Part shown: positions 1-11,500 of the stretch, in pieces
Layout: every line of letters starts with the position of its first letter
Numbering within the stretch: position 1 is the stretch's first letter
Assembly: GCA_026686845.1 (NCBI GenBank)
Contig: JAIVEN010000002.1
Span: 24,216,001 to 24,280,000 of the forward strand
Reading direction: 5' to 3'
Source: Adenanthera pavonina
Taxonomy: Eukaryota > Streptophyta > Magnoliopsida > Fabales > Fabaceae
DNA length: 64,000 nt
Made by a program: the position numbers and the translations under genes
The notes under the pieces: model-generated
The model's database searches: none
Told to the model about the DNA's origin: nothing
Seen by the model: only the letters and a program-made list of their open reading frames with translations

Positions 1-654
1 AAATGCTATGAGAAAATATAAAACACATTATTGGTAGCAATCATCAACTTGATCAACTCTACTATCTTGTTCAAAGTAAAGTCTTCTTCTCAAAGTCTAT
101 AATCACAGAAAAACAACCCTAGATCTTTCTAGACAAGTACCAATGAATAGAACAAAGGAAAGACAAGTTCCAATGAGTAGCAGGGCAGTATAGCATGATA
201 TTCAGATATTAAAAGATTATACGTATATGGACTGTTATGGGTCTTCCCCCTAAAATAATATATCCCATCCATAGCTTGTTGACCAAATAGAAAGAAAAAG
301 ATGGATCCATAGATGGACAAAGTGAATCAACTTAACTTTGCAAGATGGGGGCATAGGGAGAGGGGGAAGATAGAAAATGCTCTGTCAAAATGAACAATGT
401 TTAAGATGAAGTCTGAGAATTTAAGACTTTGAGCAATGAATTCCACTCAAGTTTGAAGCTCAGAGGCATCATACTAAGAATCCAGTGGAATGCCAGTCAG
501 TAAAGCCAGTCCCAGTGCTGTTAGTAAAATCATCAAGTAAAAAATCCCCAAAGAACAGAAGAGATAATCGCTAAAAAAAATAATGTTAACTCATAATCTG
601 CCAAGAAAAATATGCAAATATGTACAACAAAATTATATCCAATTTACAACTTAC
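1..654 (-). other. Intron 3 of SERK-type gene (no exon seen)
   Basis: The stretch lies downstream, on the minus strand, of SERK exon 3, which ends with a GTAAG donor just below 655. I looked for the next expected SERK exon (the LRR beginning ELYSNNI in the family) and did not find it, so intron 3 probably runs off the left edge. The small open frame at 129-320 has no recognisable domain. Confidence 0.6.
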
Positions 655-1973
655 AAGGACTGCAAATTTGGGAGTTGACCAAGCTGTGGAACTAGTTGAC
701 CTGTAAGGTTGGCATTTCCAAGCTTACTGACCAAAGACAATTAGAATTTTTAAAATACACAGAAAAGGTCATAAATGATAGGTGAAAAATCCCAGAAACA
801 ACTTACACACGGATCACACTTTTATTGCTATTGCATGTAACATGAAACCACTTGCAGGGATTGACAAGGGTAGCATCCCAGCTTAGAAGAACATCATTAG
901 GATCAGACACGCTGGTCTTAAATGCATTTAGGACATCACCTGTGCCAGGAAAAAGCAATTTTTAGGTGCAGAAATCCTTGAAATTAAATCATAAATTATG
1001 CTATCCCAGCAACATTTCAGCAGCTCACAATATGAAAGGCCAATTATATTACAGTAATTAAAGATATTTAATTAAACAAGGTGTCAACATTTATGATGCA
1101 CTGAAAAGTGAAAAATACAGGAATAAGAAGCATGAAGGGATACTTTCTTAATTCATCCTTAGTCACAGTCCAGAATACTAGGCCAAACAAAAGAAGATTT
1201 ATGTTAACAGAAAGAAAACTATGCTCTATTTCAAAAGATCAAAAACATTTTGACTAGCCATTCCTAGATGGTCAGGTTTTCCAAAATTCAGACCCATCAA
1301 GTCTCCCTGAAGTATAAGAACACAGCAGTTTCTTTGAACTACTACTACTACTACAACTGCAGCTGCCACCTTATCTTACTTAGTAAGGTCTGCTCACGGA
1401 TCATGTACTACCTTTGGGCTCTATAAAGAACAGTTTCTATGAACTCTGAGGATAAAATAAAATTTGGCCCTTATTATGGGCAATCATCCCAAGTCAGCAC
1501 CAACATGTATAATATAAAAAAAAATTATTATTTAAATTAAAATAGAAAAAAACCTCCAATCCTCTATGTTTATACTACAACAAACATTACAGTCAGAGAG
1601 GCATCAAGTTGGAATATTAAAAACGCTGCTCGATCAGGAAACCCTATTAACTTCTCTAGTTATATTTGTCCATCAGACTAAAATATAAGAAGTAATGCAG
1701 CAAACAGAGCAAGCAGATCAGCAAAATAATGAATTTTCCCATCTAAGTGCATTAAAAGCATCCATTTATTCTCTCTCTCGCCCCCCTCTATATGTGTTTG
1801 TGTGTGTGTGTGTATTAAACATTGAAGAAACCAAAGAACAAGGACAAAAGGTTACCGCCCAGTCACCCACCTTCGAAATTGCCAGAAACATTTAGCACCA
1901 AATCAAACACTAAAATTGCACAAAGGAGTAACAGACCCATGAAGAATGAAATCACTCTCTCCATATGTCTCAT
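655..1973 (-). CDS. SERK/BAK1-type LRR receptor kinase, 5' exons (partial)
   Basis: Minus-strand gene with three visible exons: exon 1 at 1973-1871 (103 nt), exon 2 at 939-807 (133 nt) and exon 3 at 726-655 (72 nt). Exon 1 encodes a hydrophobic signal peptide ending NVSGNFEG. Exon 2 encodes the SERK LRR N-cap: DVLNAFKTSVSDPNDVL, then LLSWDATLVNPCKWFHVTC. Exon 3 encodes one LRR (KLGNANLTGQLVPQLGQL). The 133-nt and 72-nt exon sizes and the intron phases match the SERK family. All boundaries are GT-AG and the frame is continuous. ATG 1973 was chosen because it opens the signal peptide in frame; an in-frame ATG at 1964 is an alternative. SERKs are plasma-membrane co-receptors for LRR receptor kinases. 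The kinase part is off the left edge, so I cannot say whether the gene is intact. Confidence 0.88.
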
Positions 1974-2375
1974 CCTCTTCAACTACAGCCCCATGAACTT
2001 CATAACCAGGCAAAAGCTCACAAGCAAGCAGACCTCATTGACCATATGGACTCAAGAGGATTTTCCACAATCAACTTCTGGGAAGCTTCCCCTTTCTCCT
2101 CCCTCAATTTTTACTCTGTAATCTGGAGCTCTAATTTCATATCGGTGTCAATGAATTTAGCTGAAAATGCTGGCTAATAGAAACGAGATGAAAAAGACCT
2201 TCAAAATTTGCAAGGCATGGTAAAATGTGGACTGTGGAAGGGAGAGTCGAGCCGAGTCACTGCCTGCTACATCCCCTGGGAAATTTCTCCTCTTCTTTTT
2301 TTTTTTTTTTATCCTTTCCTTTTCCCTTTTTTTTCTTTTTTTAAAGTTAATTTCCTTTCGTTTTCATATGATTTG
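1974..2375 (-). promoter_or_regulatory. 5' UTR and proximal promoter of the SERK-type gene
   Basis: Upstream of the SERK ATG on the minus strand. It is strongly similar to 19192-19590, which precedes the exon-1 copy of the SERK pseudogene, so both loci share one ancestral promoter. A very short upstream ORF (ATGAAG...TAG, 7 codons including the stop) lies just before the start. A T-rich run occurs at about 2293-2342. Open frames on the plus strand here are incidental. Confidence 0.6.
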
Positions 2376-3300
2376 TTACGTTGAACCAATGTTGTACAAA
2401 TCGGGTGGTACATTCAACTGCAAATGTCGTCTAATCACGATTTTTATAACTCAATTAATTAAACTGGCAATTAAACTGATAACATAATAATTAAATAAAA
2501 ATAATATTATATATTATATATTATAATATCTGTAAAAAAATTAAATTATTAAAAAATAAATTTAAATAATTAAAATTTATAATAAACTAAGAAATTTATA
2601 TAGTAATAATATATATTAAATCATTGAACATAATATTAAAATATTTCAATATGATAATACCATATGAACATAACATTATTAAATAACTATACTTTCTCCA
2701 TTTTTAATTATAAGAAACAAATAACTATTTTATTGGTACTAAGTAAAAAATAGTTTTGATAATTATACTCATTAATTATACTACAAATTCAATTTTTTTC
2801 CAAAATTGTCTATAGTAAAAGTTTAGAGTGAGACTAATTAATTATTGGTAATTATAAACACATCCTTAATTATTCAAGAGTATAAAAGGATAATGATATT
2901 AATTGCTTCCCCTAATTTTATCCATATCTCTTATATTTTGAGATGAATGAAAAATCCCAAAATTCTTTTATAATTGGGGACAGATGGTGCATAATATAAT
3001 GAAATTTTTATTTTTATAATTAGTAATTTTAAAATAAAAAGAGAAATATTATTTTTACTTTTTAATAATTTTTATAATTAATAATTTTGATAAAAAATTA
3101 AATTTAGATTAAATTTTATACAATTTAAAAAACTGTTCAGTTTTCTGAAAATAGTTCCGGCTCCTTACTCAAAAGCCGGTTCAATCCGGTCCAACTCCTA
3201 AAATAGTTTAAAGCTAAAAATTAAGTCATTCTTATATCCAAATGATGATCCAACCAGTCTGACCATCTAGTCCCAGTCCGATTCTCAAATTGCTTTGAGC
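2376..3300. other. AT-rich insertion in SERK promoter relative to its paralogue
   Basis: Copy 2 of the promoter reads directly from the motif TTCATATGATT (about 19570) to ATTTATGAACGG (about 19599). Here the same two landmarks are separated by about 0.93 kb of very AT-rich DNA ending in CCGGTTCAATCCGGTCC-like sequence. Nothing in it looks coding. It is either an insertion in this copy or a deletion in the other; I saw no clear terminal repeats. Confidence 0.5.
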
Positions 3301-4192
3301 CACGAATTTATAAACGGAGATAACGAAATGAAATTCAGCAGAAAATGTATATAGGGGCGAAACTGAGAGGGCGGTTTGGGAATAATAAGAAGGGTCAAAG
3401 AAGCACGCGTGCCGACCTGTGAAGGTCCCCACCACCATAGCCTCCATACGAAGAACCTCCTATGGGCTTGGAAACGTTTGCTATTTCTCGAAACGTCCTT
3501 TTCCCATATAAACCATATCATTACACGTACACCCCTAAAATATTTGTATACATGTGTGTGTTCATTTGACACAGATCATTTGCTACAAGAAGATATCAAT
3601 CTCACTCCAGTAACCATACCATGCCGACTCAGGGAACACCCTTTTGCTTATCATCTTTCCCTTTCCATTTGCTTCCCCCTCCTCTTTCGTTACTTCATTT
3701 CGAATTCAACTCCTCTCCAGTGTTTATATAAGGGCCATTAATTGAATATGGATCGCTCAAATCAAAAAGAATTGGAGGGAGTAAATTATAACACAATATT
3801 TACAATATTTTGAGAATTAGAATATTAATTTTTATTATAAAAACTATAAATTTAAATCTGACAAACTAAAAATTGCAACATTTTTTTTTAAAGTTATTTT
3901 AACATGATTCAAATAAATTAAGTCACTAAATCGATTATTAGGTACCAACTTCTATTGAACTGATGGGTTTGGTTTTTGTCAAACTAAACCGAACTTTTAA
4001 ACACTTAATGAACAATTCAGAACTACAATAAAAAATGAGAAAAAAGTCTAGGAAAAATAATATTTTATGACTAAAACATTCAATTAATATCATTTTAAGA
4101 CTAAAATATTTCAAAATTTCAGAAAAAGACCATAATCTTAAATTGATTAAAATTTTAAAAAAGAAATAACCTAAATATCCTTATTAAAAAGT
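3301..4192. other. Intergenic DNA; distal SERK upstream sequence then AT-rich
   Basis: Positions 3301-3400 align with 19597-19690 upstream of the SERK pseudogene. The rest shows no gene. The open frame on the plus strand at 3376-3741 has no domain, no signal and no paralogue in the window, and I do not regard it as a gene. Confidence 0.5.
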
Positions 4193-4620
4193 TTGATACG
4201 CAACTCTTGTTATTTACTACTCAAATTCTACGATTTGACATTGAACTACCTCAATTTTACACTGAACAAATTATGTTCACTGAAGAAGTCAATTGATTAG
4301 TCCTAGTATTTGATACTCAACTTCCTTTATTTGGTACTTAGATTATAGGATTTGACACTAAACTTTCTTAGTTTTACACTGAACAAATTAGGATAACTAA
4401 ATAATTTAACTAATCAGTCCCAATATTTGACATTCTGCTCCCTCTATTTGATACTTAGGTTTCAAGATTTGATACTGAGCTTCATCGGCTATACACTAAA
4501 CAAATTATGATTTCTAAATAACTTAACTAATTAATTAATACTCAACTCACACTATTTAACACCCACATTCATCCATTTAATACTAACATTTCACAATTTT
4601 ATATAAAACAATAGTTGAGT
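4193..4620. repeat. 117-bp tandem repeat, about 3.7 copies
   Basis: Units begin at 4195, 4312 and 4429 (period exactly 117), with a fourth partial, shorter unit from about 4537. Each carries the landmarks GATACTCAACT, GGTACTTAG-like, GATTTGACACT and TACACTGAACAAATTA. Copies are diverged, so the array is not recent. I see no coding content. Confidence 0.75.
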
Positions 4621-4852
4621 CTCATCTAACAGCTGTGAGTAGTCTATCATGACTCGCCAACCATAAGAAGGCCAATATCCTTCACCTTCTAGGGCCTTTG
4701 CAACTCCATACCTTTTTCCAAACATAAGCAACATTAGAGTTAGACTTACCCCTTAGATTTTTGTACATATTATCAACAGAATAACTGGGCTGTGAAGATC
4801 GACTAAGGGATTATTTCTATTTGCATTAATTTGTATGTAATAATAATTATTA

Positions 4853-5114
4853 CTCCCTCTATTACGTTATATAAGATTTTTTTTTAAGAGAAATTTATAT
4901 TTCACAAAATAAAGCATTTTATGGATTATATAGTGTATTTAATCTCTTTTTATCCAAAATACCCCTAAAAAAGTAATGCTGGGAAATTTAATTTATGAGT
5001 CAACTATATTAAATGAGGGTAATTTAAAAAAAAAAAAAAAAAATTAACTGTTAATTATCACCTTTAGTTAATGTATAATAGTTAAAAATGCTTTATAACC
5101 TGAAACAAACAAAG
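4853..5114. mobile_element. Stowaway-like MITE
   Basis: Starts CTCCCTCTATTACG after a TA and ends GAAACAAACAAAG before a TA, with a TA target duplication at 4851-4852 and 5115-5116. The internal sequence is AT-rich and non-coding. Related sequence occurs at 27991-28167, where its left half has been lost at a retrotransposon LTR, and at about 45735-46000. Confidence 0.6.
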
Positions 5115-7285
5115 TATAATGATTTTATGGATAAAGAATCGATAGATACCATACCAAACACCGTCCACGTTGTGAGAATATTGGTTTCCCCTTTGTGAGA
5201 GTGTCGAGTGGATGGAGGGTTTGTGTAGTTTGGGTGTGTTTTGGTGATGGTTTGAACTTTGTGACATTTAATTATTCTTACATGTAGGCCATTTTTTTAT
5301 TTATTATTCTTACGTAAATAACTATATTATTAAATTAAATTTTTTAAACATCAAATATATATTATAAAATTGATTAACTAGATTATCCTATGTATCACAA
5401 GGGTGAATTATAAGTTTTATTTTAAGACTAAAATACACGTACGTCCGTCATGTGTATATAATAATACCCATAACTTATAAAACTTGATCAAAGAACCCTA
5501 ACCTTTTATTTTTTATCTATAAAACTTCCTTCGGTTAACACAAAACAGTTAAATAATAATTTAACAGATTTTAGCACATGAGATTAGATTCAAAGACATG
5601 TCATGTGCCATCACGTCGAAACCATTTATATCATTTCATCAAAATAAATGAATTCCCAAAGAACAGTCCAATTTTCATATCCTCCGTCAATGGCCAAAAC
5701 GAACGTATATTCTTCCTCCATCCATGTCATTTGGTCCCTACCGGGAAGAAAGTGAAATTTTTGTGAAAAAAAAGAAAAAGAAATGTCCACCGTGTCAGCC
5801 TCTCTAACCCCAACATGTTCTCCTTTTTTTCTTTTTGGCAAAACAATGCCACAATGTTCGAATGGAGGAAACTAATGGGGAAAGATAACAAGGTTGTGGC
5901 TTGTGGGACGTGTCAGAATCTGATTCTCGAAACTTATTTATTTAAGAGCCTTTAAGGACTAAATAATCATTTTCTCAACCATTCATCTTTATAATTCGTG
6001 CATTATCTCATTGATCTTTGCACCCGTTTCTATTCTTTTACTATCTCCATTTTTTTTAAAGTATTGTTTAAAATTTTATTAATAGGTTAAAAAATATAAT
6101 TAATACATTAAAATTTTTTTCAAATTTATTAATATATTTTTATAAAAATAAATAGATAAAAAAGAATAATTAATATTATCTTTGACTTATAAAATGACAT
6201 ATGATAATATAAATAGAAAAATAATCATTAATTTTGTATTAAAATTTTAAAATAATAGATAAAGATAAACAAAAAATTTTCTTAAAATGTACTATCAAAT
6301 AAAGAAATAGAGGGAATATTCCAAGCCAAAAGCGCTTCCACAAATTTATTTTAAAAATGAAAGCCTATGATTTTCAGTGGTTTGGAATAATCCACGTACA
6401 TATTTTTCAAAATACAGTTCTTTTGCAATTTACTATCACAGTAATGTCGAAGATAATGAGTTATTTTTCGAAGTTTCATGGAAACATTGTGCTGTGGTAT
6501 TCATCTCACATTTCACATGCCAAATTTTTGTCAAACTCCGAAGACTGAAGAGTGGTAAGACTGTATTAATATTGAAGAAGGCCCTTTAGTTTTATTTTTG
6601 TTGAGCTAAAACATGATTTTTAATTATTATTATTTCTTTTTTTATCCAAACATATTTATAATAAATTTTATTTTTATAAACTGTGATTATTTTAGCATAT
6701 TTTTTATAAAAAGGTAATTCAAATGGGTACGAAGACCATATTAAGGATGATATTCTTTTCATTCTTGTTTGATTTTTCAAAATACAGTTCTTTTCATAAA
6801 TTAACTCTATCTTACGCGTTAGGTATTCAAAATCACGTGTTATGTATATGTCCAGAGCACTGAACAATTGGAAAAGTCTTTAAGTAAAAGACAAAGACCA
6901 ATAATATACCTTTGAACCTTTGTTTGAATTTTATGAGGCATGCAATATATAATGCATAAAGAAATGAAAAAATCACTAACCCATCTCACACGTTATCCAT
7001 AATTCAGAACTTCGAAATAAATGCATCTTTGAAAATTTCGGTATCGCGGGGCCAATATATGTTTGGTAGTATGTCCATTGTCGGTGGACATACTCCCCAG
7101 ACATTGACTCTGAAGAATGAAGATCATTAACAATGAACGCTGAAGTTTCTTTTTTTTTTTTGGCTGAAATGGGACCAACTCATTCAACAATATTTCAAAA
7201 GTGAAAGATAAGCTCCAACCTTTCTATAAAGATCCAGCCTCTGCACTCCGTTGGGGATCACTTTCCATTAACTAATTAATTAAAG
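5115..7285. repeat. Upstream duplication block, copy 1 of 3
   Basis: This block precedes the LRR-kinase fragment at 7286. It is repeated at about 28168-30626 and about 46000-49655, each time ending at the start codon of an LRR-kinase copy. Shared landmarks include the CACCGTCCACGTTGTGAG stretch and the palindrome near position -195. Copy 2 carries an additional MITE; copy 3 carries a large fold-back element. No gene lies within; short open frames here recur in the other copies but show no domain. Confidence 0.75.
7069..7093. promoter_or_regulatory. Conserved palindrome in LRR-kinase promoter
   Basis: Perfect 9-bp inverted arms GTATGTCCA/TGGACATAC around TTGTCGG, 193 nt before ATG 7286. The same palindrome lies 194-201 nt before the ATGs at 30627 and 49656, and degenerate forms occur near 20246, 21524, 25772 and 42445. 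It is a candidate cis-element; its function is inferred only from conservation and position. Confidence 0.5.
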
Positions 7286-7795
7286 ATGGCATTCTCCAAT
7301 ATTATTATTATGTTGAATACTCCAACAATGGTTGTAATCAAAGTACTACTATTGTGCCAGATCATATAGGAGTTTTTCAAAATCTCACATATCTGGACTT
7401 GTTTGAAAACAACCTTTCCGGTAAGTTATCTTTCACCTTGTAAACCCCACTTAACTAGAAACTTTGTATTTGAGTAAAATCAATAACATCTGCAACTTAA
7501 TGGAATGGGTTTGACAGATTCCATTCCAGATCAGATATGAGATTTTCCGTATCTCATCTATGTGAACTTGTCTGGTAACAATCTTTTTGGTCAGTCATTT
7601 TCCACCATTGCCAACCTCTCTAGGCTAGAAAAGTTGAATTTGAATAAAAACAACTTAGGTGGATCCATTTTTTCAACTTTCAGTTTTTTTAGGCAATCTC
7701 AAGAGCTTAAATTTGTCATCAAATATATTCACTGATAAGATTCCTTCTTCAACTTTCAGTTTTTTAGGCAATCTCACACGTTATCCATAATTCAG
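7286..7795 (+). pseudogene. Truncated MIK2-type LRR gene fragment
   Basis: ATG 7286 begins the family signal peptide (MAFSNIIIMLNTPTMVVIKV), but within about 75 nt the sequence jumps into an LRR (reading like QIGxFQNLTYL). The rest of exon 1, including the LRR N-cap, is missing. LRR-unit fragments follow, with a stop at the position of QI in the unit near 7535 (CAGATATGA). The fragment ends where LRR sequence GGCAATCTCAC runs into promoter-type sequence (ACGTTATCCATAATTC), a junction shared with three other copies. There is no transmembrane or kinase part. Non-functional as a receptor. Confidence 0.8.
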
Positions 7796-8452
7796 AACTT
7801 TCAAATGTATATGCATCTTTGAAATTTCAAAATGACTAAATGATATCATTTTCTGAATCATCCCATCTCACACGTCGAAGACCCTCACAGCCATTTGGTT
7901 TGAAGAATCAAAGCCTCACGAACAAGCAGAAAGCAGGTTCCTTTCCATCAAATCTTCATAAGTATCGAACCAAATTAAAAACAATCGAAAATCCTTTTTT
8001 CTCATAATGTGGTTGAATTGAACCCATATCCATTTCGGACTCATTATAACCCCTATTACTTTTAAACATAGCATGCATGAAATGAAAAAGAAATTTCCTT
8101 ACGTTAAAAATAAAATTAAAGAATAAAAGACAAGTTGAAGAGATTTAGGAATAAGCAAGTGATATTAAGAAAAATTAGAAGGGTGCACAATAATTTTGAT
8201 TAACTTGCTTTTCAAAAATTTAAATATCATTTTTCTTTTTTGTGAATGTTGTCCGTTTTCATTTGTGACAAGCTGAATAGGATCATATGGTTTTAACTAA
8301 AGCTCTATCCGTGGCAGTTTCTTCCACTCACATTAATTCGAATCCTGGATTTTATTCAAGGAGACCATATTATTATTTGAAAATAAATTAACTCATCTGA
8401 CACGTTATCGATAATTCAGAACTTTCAAAAGTATATGCATCTTTGAAATTTC
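7796..8452. other. Intergenic region upstream of the intact LRR kinase
   Basis: Contains two degenerate copies of the cluster's upstream sequence (CACACGTTATCCATAATTCAG-type at about 7775 and again at about 8400) separated by unrelated AT-rich DNA. No open frame of note. Confidence 0.5.
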
Positions 8453-8460
8453 TATATAAA
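8453..8460 (+). promoter_or_regulatory. TATA box of the intact LRR kinase
   Basis: TATATAAA 52 nt before ATG 8512, followed by the leader CACTTTCCATTAACTAATTA that the other copies also carry. The other family members have TATATAAA, CTATAAA or degraded forms at the same place. Confidence 0.65.
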
Positions 8461-8511
8461 GACCCTGCCCCCGTATTCATTTGCTGATCACTTTCCATTA
8501 ACTAATTAAAG

Positions 8512-11500
8512 ATGTTCTTCTCCAATATTATGTCCATTACTCCAACAATGACTGTAATGGTGGTATTACTATTATGCCATGTCATTACTTCGTTCCACTA
8601 TACTACTGCCATTACAGCAGAGGAGAAACATGCTCTGCTTCAGAGCGAATGGTGGAATATTAGCAGTAGTCGCTACAACTTCTCGAACCCTTGTAAATGG
8701 GATGGCATAGATTGCAACGATTTTGGAAGCATCATTACGATTCGGTCACCAAGAATCACTCCACAGCAGGCTCAACTAGCAGATCTCAACTTCACAGCAT
8801 TTTCCAAACTAGAATATTTGAATCTTTATGGAATGGGGCTGACAGGTACCATTCCTGCTCAGATAGGAGTTCTTCAAAATCTCGTTGAACTAGACTTGTC
8901 TTACAACAACCTTACTGGTAAGTTACCTTCTACCTTTACCAACCACACTCAACTAAAAAAGTTGCATTTGGGTAGAAAACAACCTAGAACATTTGCAACT
9001 TAATTGAATATATGGGTTTGATAGGAATCATTCCAAGTCAGATAGGAGCTCTTTCTAATCTCACCAATCTGGACTTGTCTAATAACAACCTTATTGGTGA
9101 GTTACTTTCCATCCTTACCAAAGTCACTCGACTGAAAATGCTGTATTTGAGTAGAGGCAACCTAGACTGATTGCAAAATCTAATGGAATATGTACGTCTA
9201 ACAGGCACAATTCCAGTTCAAATAGGAGCTTTTCAAAATCTCATCTATATGTATTTCTCTCATAACAATCTCAATGGTGAGTTACTTTCCAGCCTTACCA
9301 CACTCCCTCAATGAAAAAGCTAGTCGTTTGAGTAGAAACAACCTTGAATATTTGCAACTTAATGGAATGGGTTTGGCAGGTTCCATTCCAACTCAAATAG
9401 GAGCTCTTCAAAATCTCAACCATCTTGACTTGTCTAATAACAACCTCACTGGTGAGTTACTATCCATCCTTAGCACCCTCGCTCAATTAAAAAGCTAGCA
9501 TTGATTTTAGTAGAAACAACCTTGCATGTTTGTAACAATGGAATGGCTTTGACAGGTTCTATTCGGACTCAAATAGGAGTTATTCAAAATCTCTTCCATC
9601 TTGACTTGTCTAATAACAACCTTAGTGGTGAGTTACTTTCCACCCTTACTTAGCTTACTCAATTAAGAAGGTTGTATTTGAGTAGAAACCACTTAGAATG
9701 TTTGCAAAGTAATGGATTGGGTTTAATAGGTTCTATTCCGGATGAGATAGGAGCTTTTCAAAATCTCACCCATTTGGACTTGTCGAATAATATTCTTACT
9801 GGTAAGTTACTTTCCACCATTACAAACCTCACTCTATTAGACCATTTGGAATTGAGTATAAACAACTTATAATGTTTACATCTTAATGGAATGGCTTTGA
9901 CAGGGAGAATTCAAGCAAAGATAGGAGCTCTTCAAATTATCAACCATCTGGACTTGTCTAATAACTATCTTACCGGTAAGTTACTTTCCACACTTACCAA
10001 GCTCACTCAATTAAAAAGGTTGTATTTGAGTAGAAACTACCTAGAACGTCCCTAACTTAATAGAATGTGTCTGACAGGTCCCATTCCAGCTCAAATACGA
10101 GCTCTACAAAATCTCATCTATCTAGATTTGTCTTATAACAACCTTAGTGGTGGGTTACCTTCCATTCTTACCAACCTCACTTTACTAGAGCATTTGGATT
10201 TGAGTAGAAACAACCTAGTTGGAGTCATTCCTTCAACTTTTGGCTTTCCAAGCAATCTTAAAAGGTTATATTTGTCCTCAAATATATTCAATGGTGAGAT
10301 TCCTTCTTCTATTTTAAATTTGACAAATTTGGAAGTAATTGATGTTTCCCGAAATCAAATAAGTGGTAGCTTACCAAAAATGATTCTATATTTCCATTCT
10401 CTTACTCTAGATCTCTCCCAAAATAGGCTAAGTGGAAATATTCCCTACCTTGAGAATCATTTATATTTTCATGGTGACTTTAGTCACAACAAAATCAATG
10501 GAGTATTACCATCTAGCTTATGCTTTTCTCCATCAATGTGTCATATTGATTTTAGCTACAATAATATCTCCGGCAAGATACCTAGAGAACTTGGTATGTT
10601 GCAATACATCAACTTGTCATACAATTTTCTCGGTGGCTATATTCCAAGTGAAGTTTATATCCATCTGCCTCATGACACTTTTTATGGTAATAAAGAATTA
10701 CTTGGTCTAGAGAAGATCCACGATTCTTCTAAAAGTCCAAAGTCTTTGCTGAAGATAATCATCCCTTGGACAATTTTTCTTGCCATCATATTTGTTGTGG
10801 GTTTCATTAACTCGTTCAAATGGAACAAGAAATCAAAAATTGAGAGCAGTGAGACTAAGAATGGGGATTTGTTTTCCATATGGAATTATGATGGTAAAAT
10901 TGCATATAAAGATATCATTGAAGCAACAGAGGACTTTGACATTAAATATTGTATTGCAATTGGTGCCTTTGGAAGTGTTTATAGGGCACAACTTCCTAGT
11001 GGTAAAATTGTAGCATTGAAAAAGCTTCATGGAAGAGAATCTGAAAGCCCATCTTTTATTGAAAGCTTTCACAATGAAGTGAAGATGTTAACTGAAATTC
11101 GTCATCGCAACATTATAAAGCTTCATGGTTTTTGTTTGCATAACAAATGCATGTTTCTCATCTATGAGTACATGGAAAGAGGAAGCCTTTTTTATGTCTT
11201 GAGTAACGATGATGAAGCTAAAGAATTGGATTGGAACAAGAGGGTGAATGCCATTAGAGGAATAGCAAATGCTTTGTACTACATGCATCATGATTGTGAT
11301 CCTCCAATTATCCATCGAGACATAACAAGTAGTAATGTATTGTTAAACTCAAAGATGGAGGCTTTTGTATCAGACTTTGGAACAGCTAGAATCCTTGATC
11401 CTAATTCATCCAATCCAACTTTTTTTGCTGGCACTTATGGTTATGTTGCTCCAGGTTAGTGTGATGCTTTTTTATAATTCCTCTTATTGTGGTGTATTTC

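Noticed and set aside
129..320. 63-codon minus-strand frame as a small gene
   Set aside because: It lies in the SERK intron, has no recognised domain and is flanked by non-coding intron sequence.
3285..3741. Open frames of 121 and 95 codons on opposite strands
   Set aside because: They overlap each other, lie in SERK upstream DNA, show no domain, and the paralogous region at 19600 does not keep them.
5578..5841. Open frames conserved between duplication copies (also at 28907-29173 and 46592-46864)
   Set aside because: They are preserved only because the whole block is duplicated. Frames and ends differ among copies and no motif is visible.
8918..10077. Reading this stretch as a pseudogenised LRR region or a simple 174-bp tandem repeat
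   Set aside because: All seven inter-exon segments have GT-AG borders and the 72-nt parts join in one phase to give an intact frame; a decaying repeat would not do this by chance.
10682..11315. Minus-strand open frames opposite the LRR kinase (also 38367-38766 and 54501-54903)
   Set aside because: Antisense shadows of conserved kinase codons; they recur wherever the kinase exon is present.
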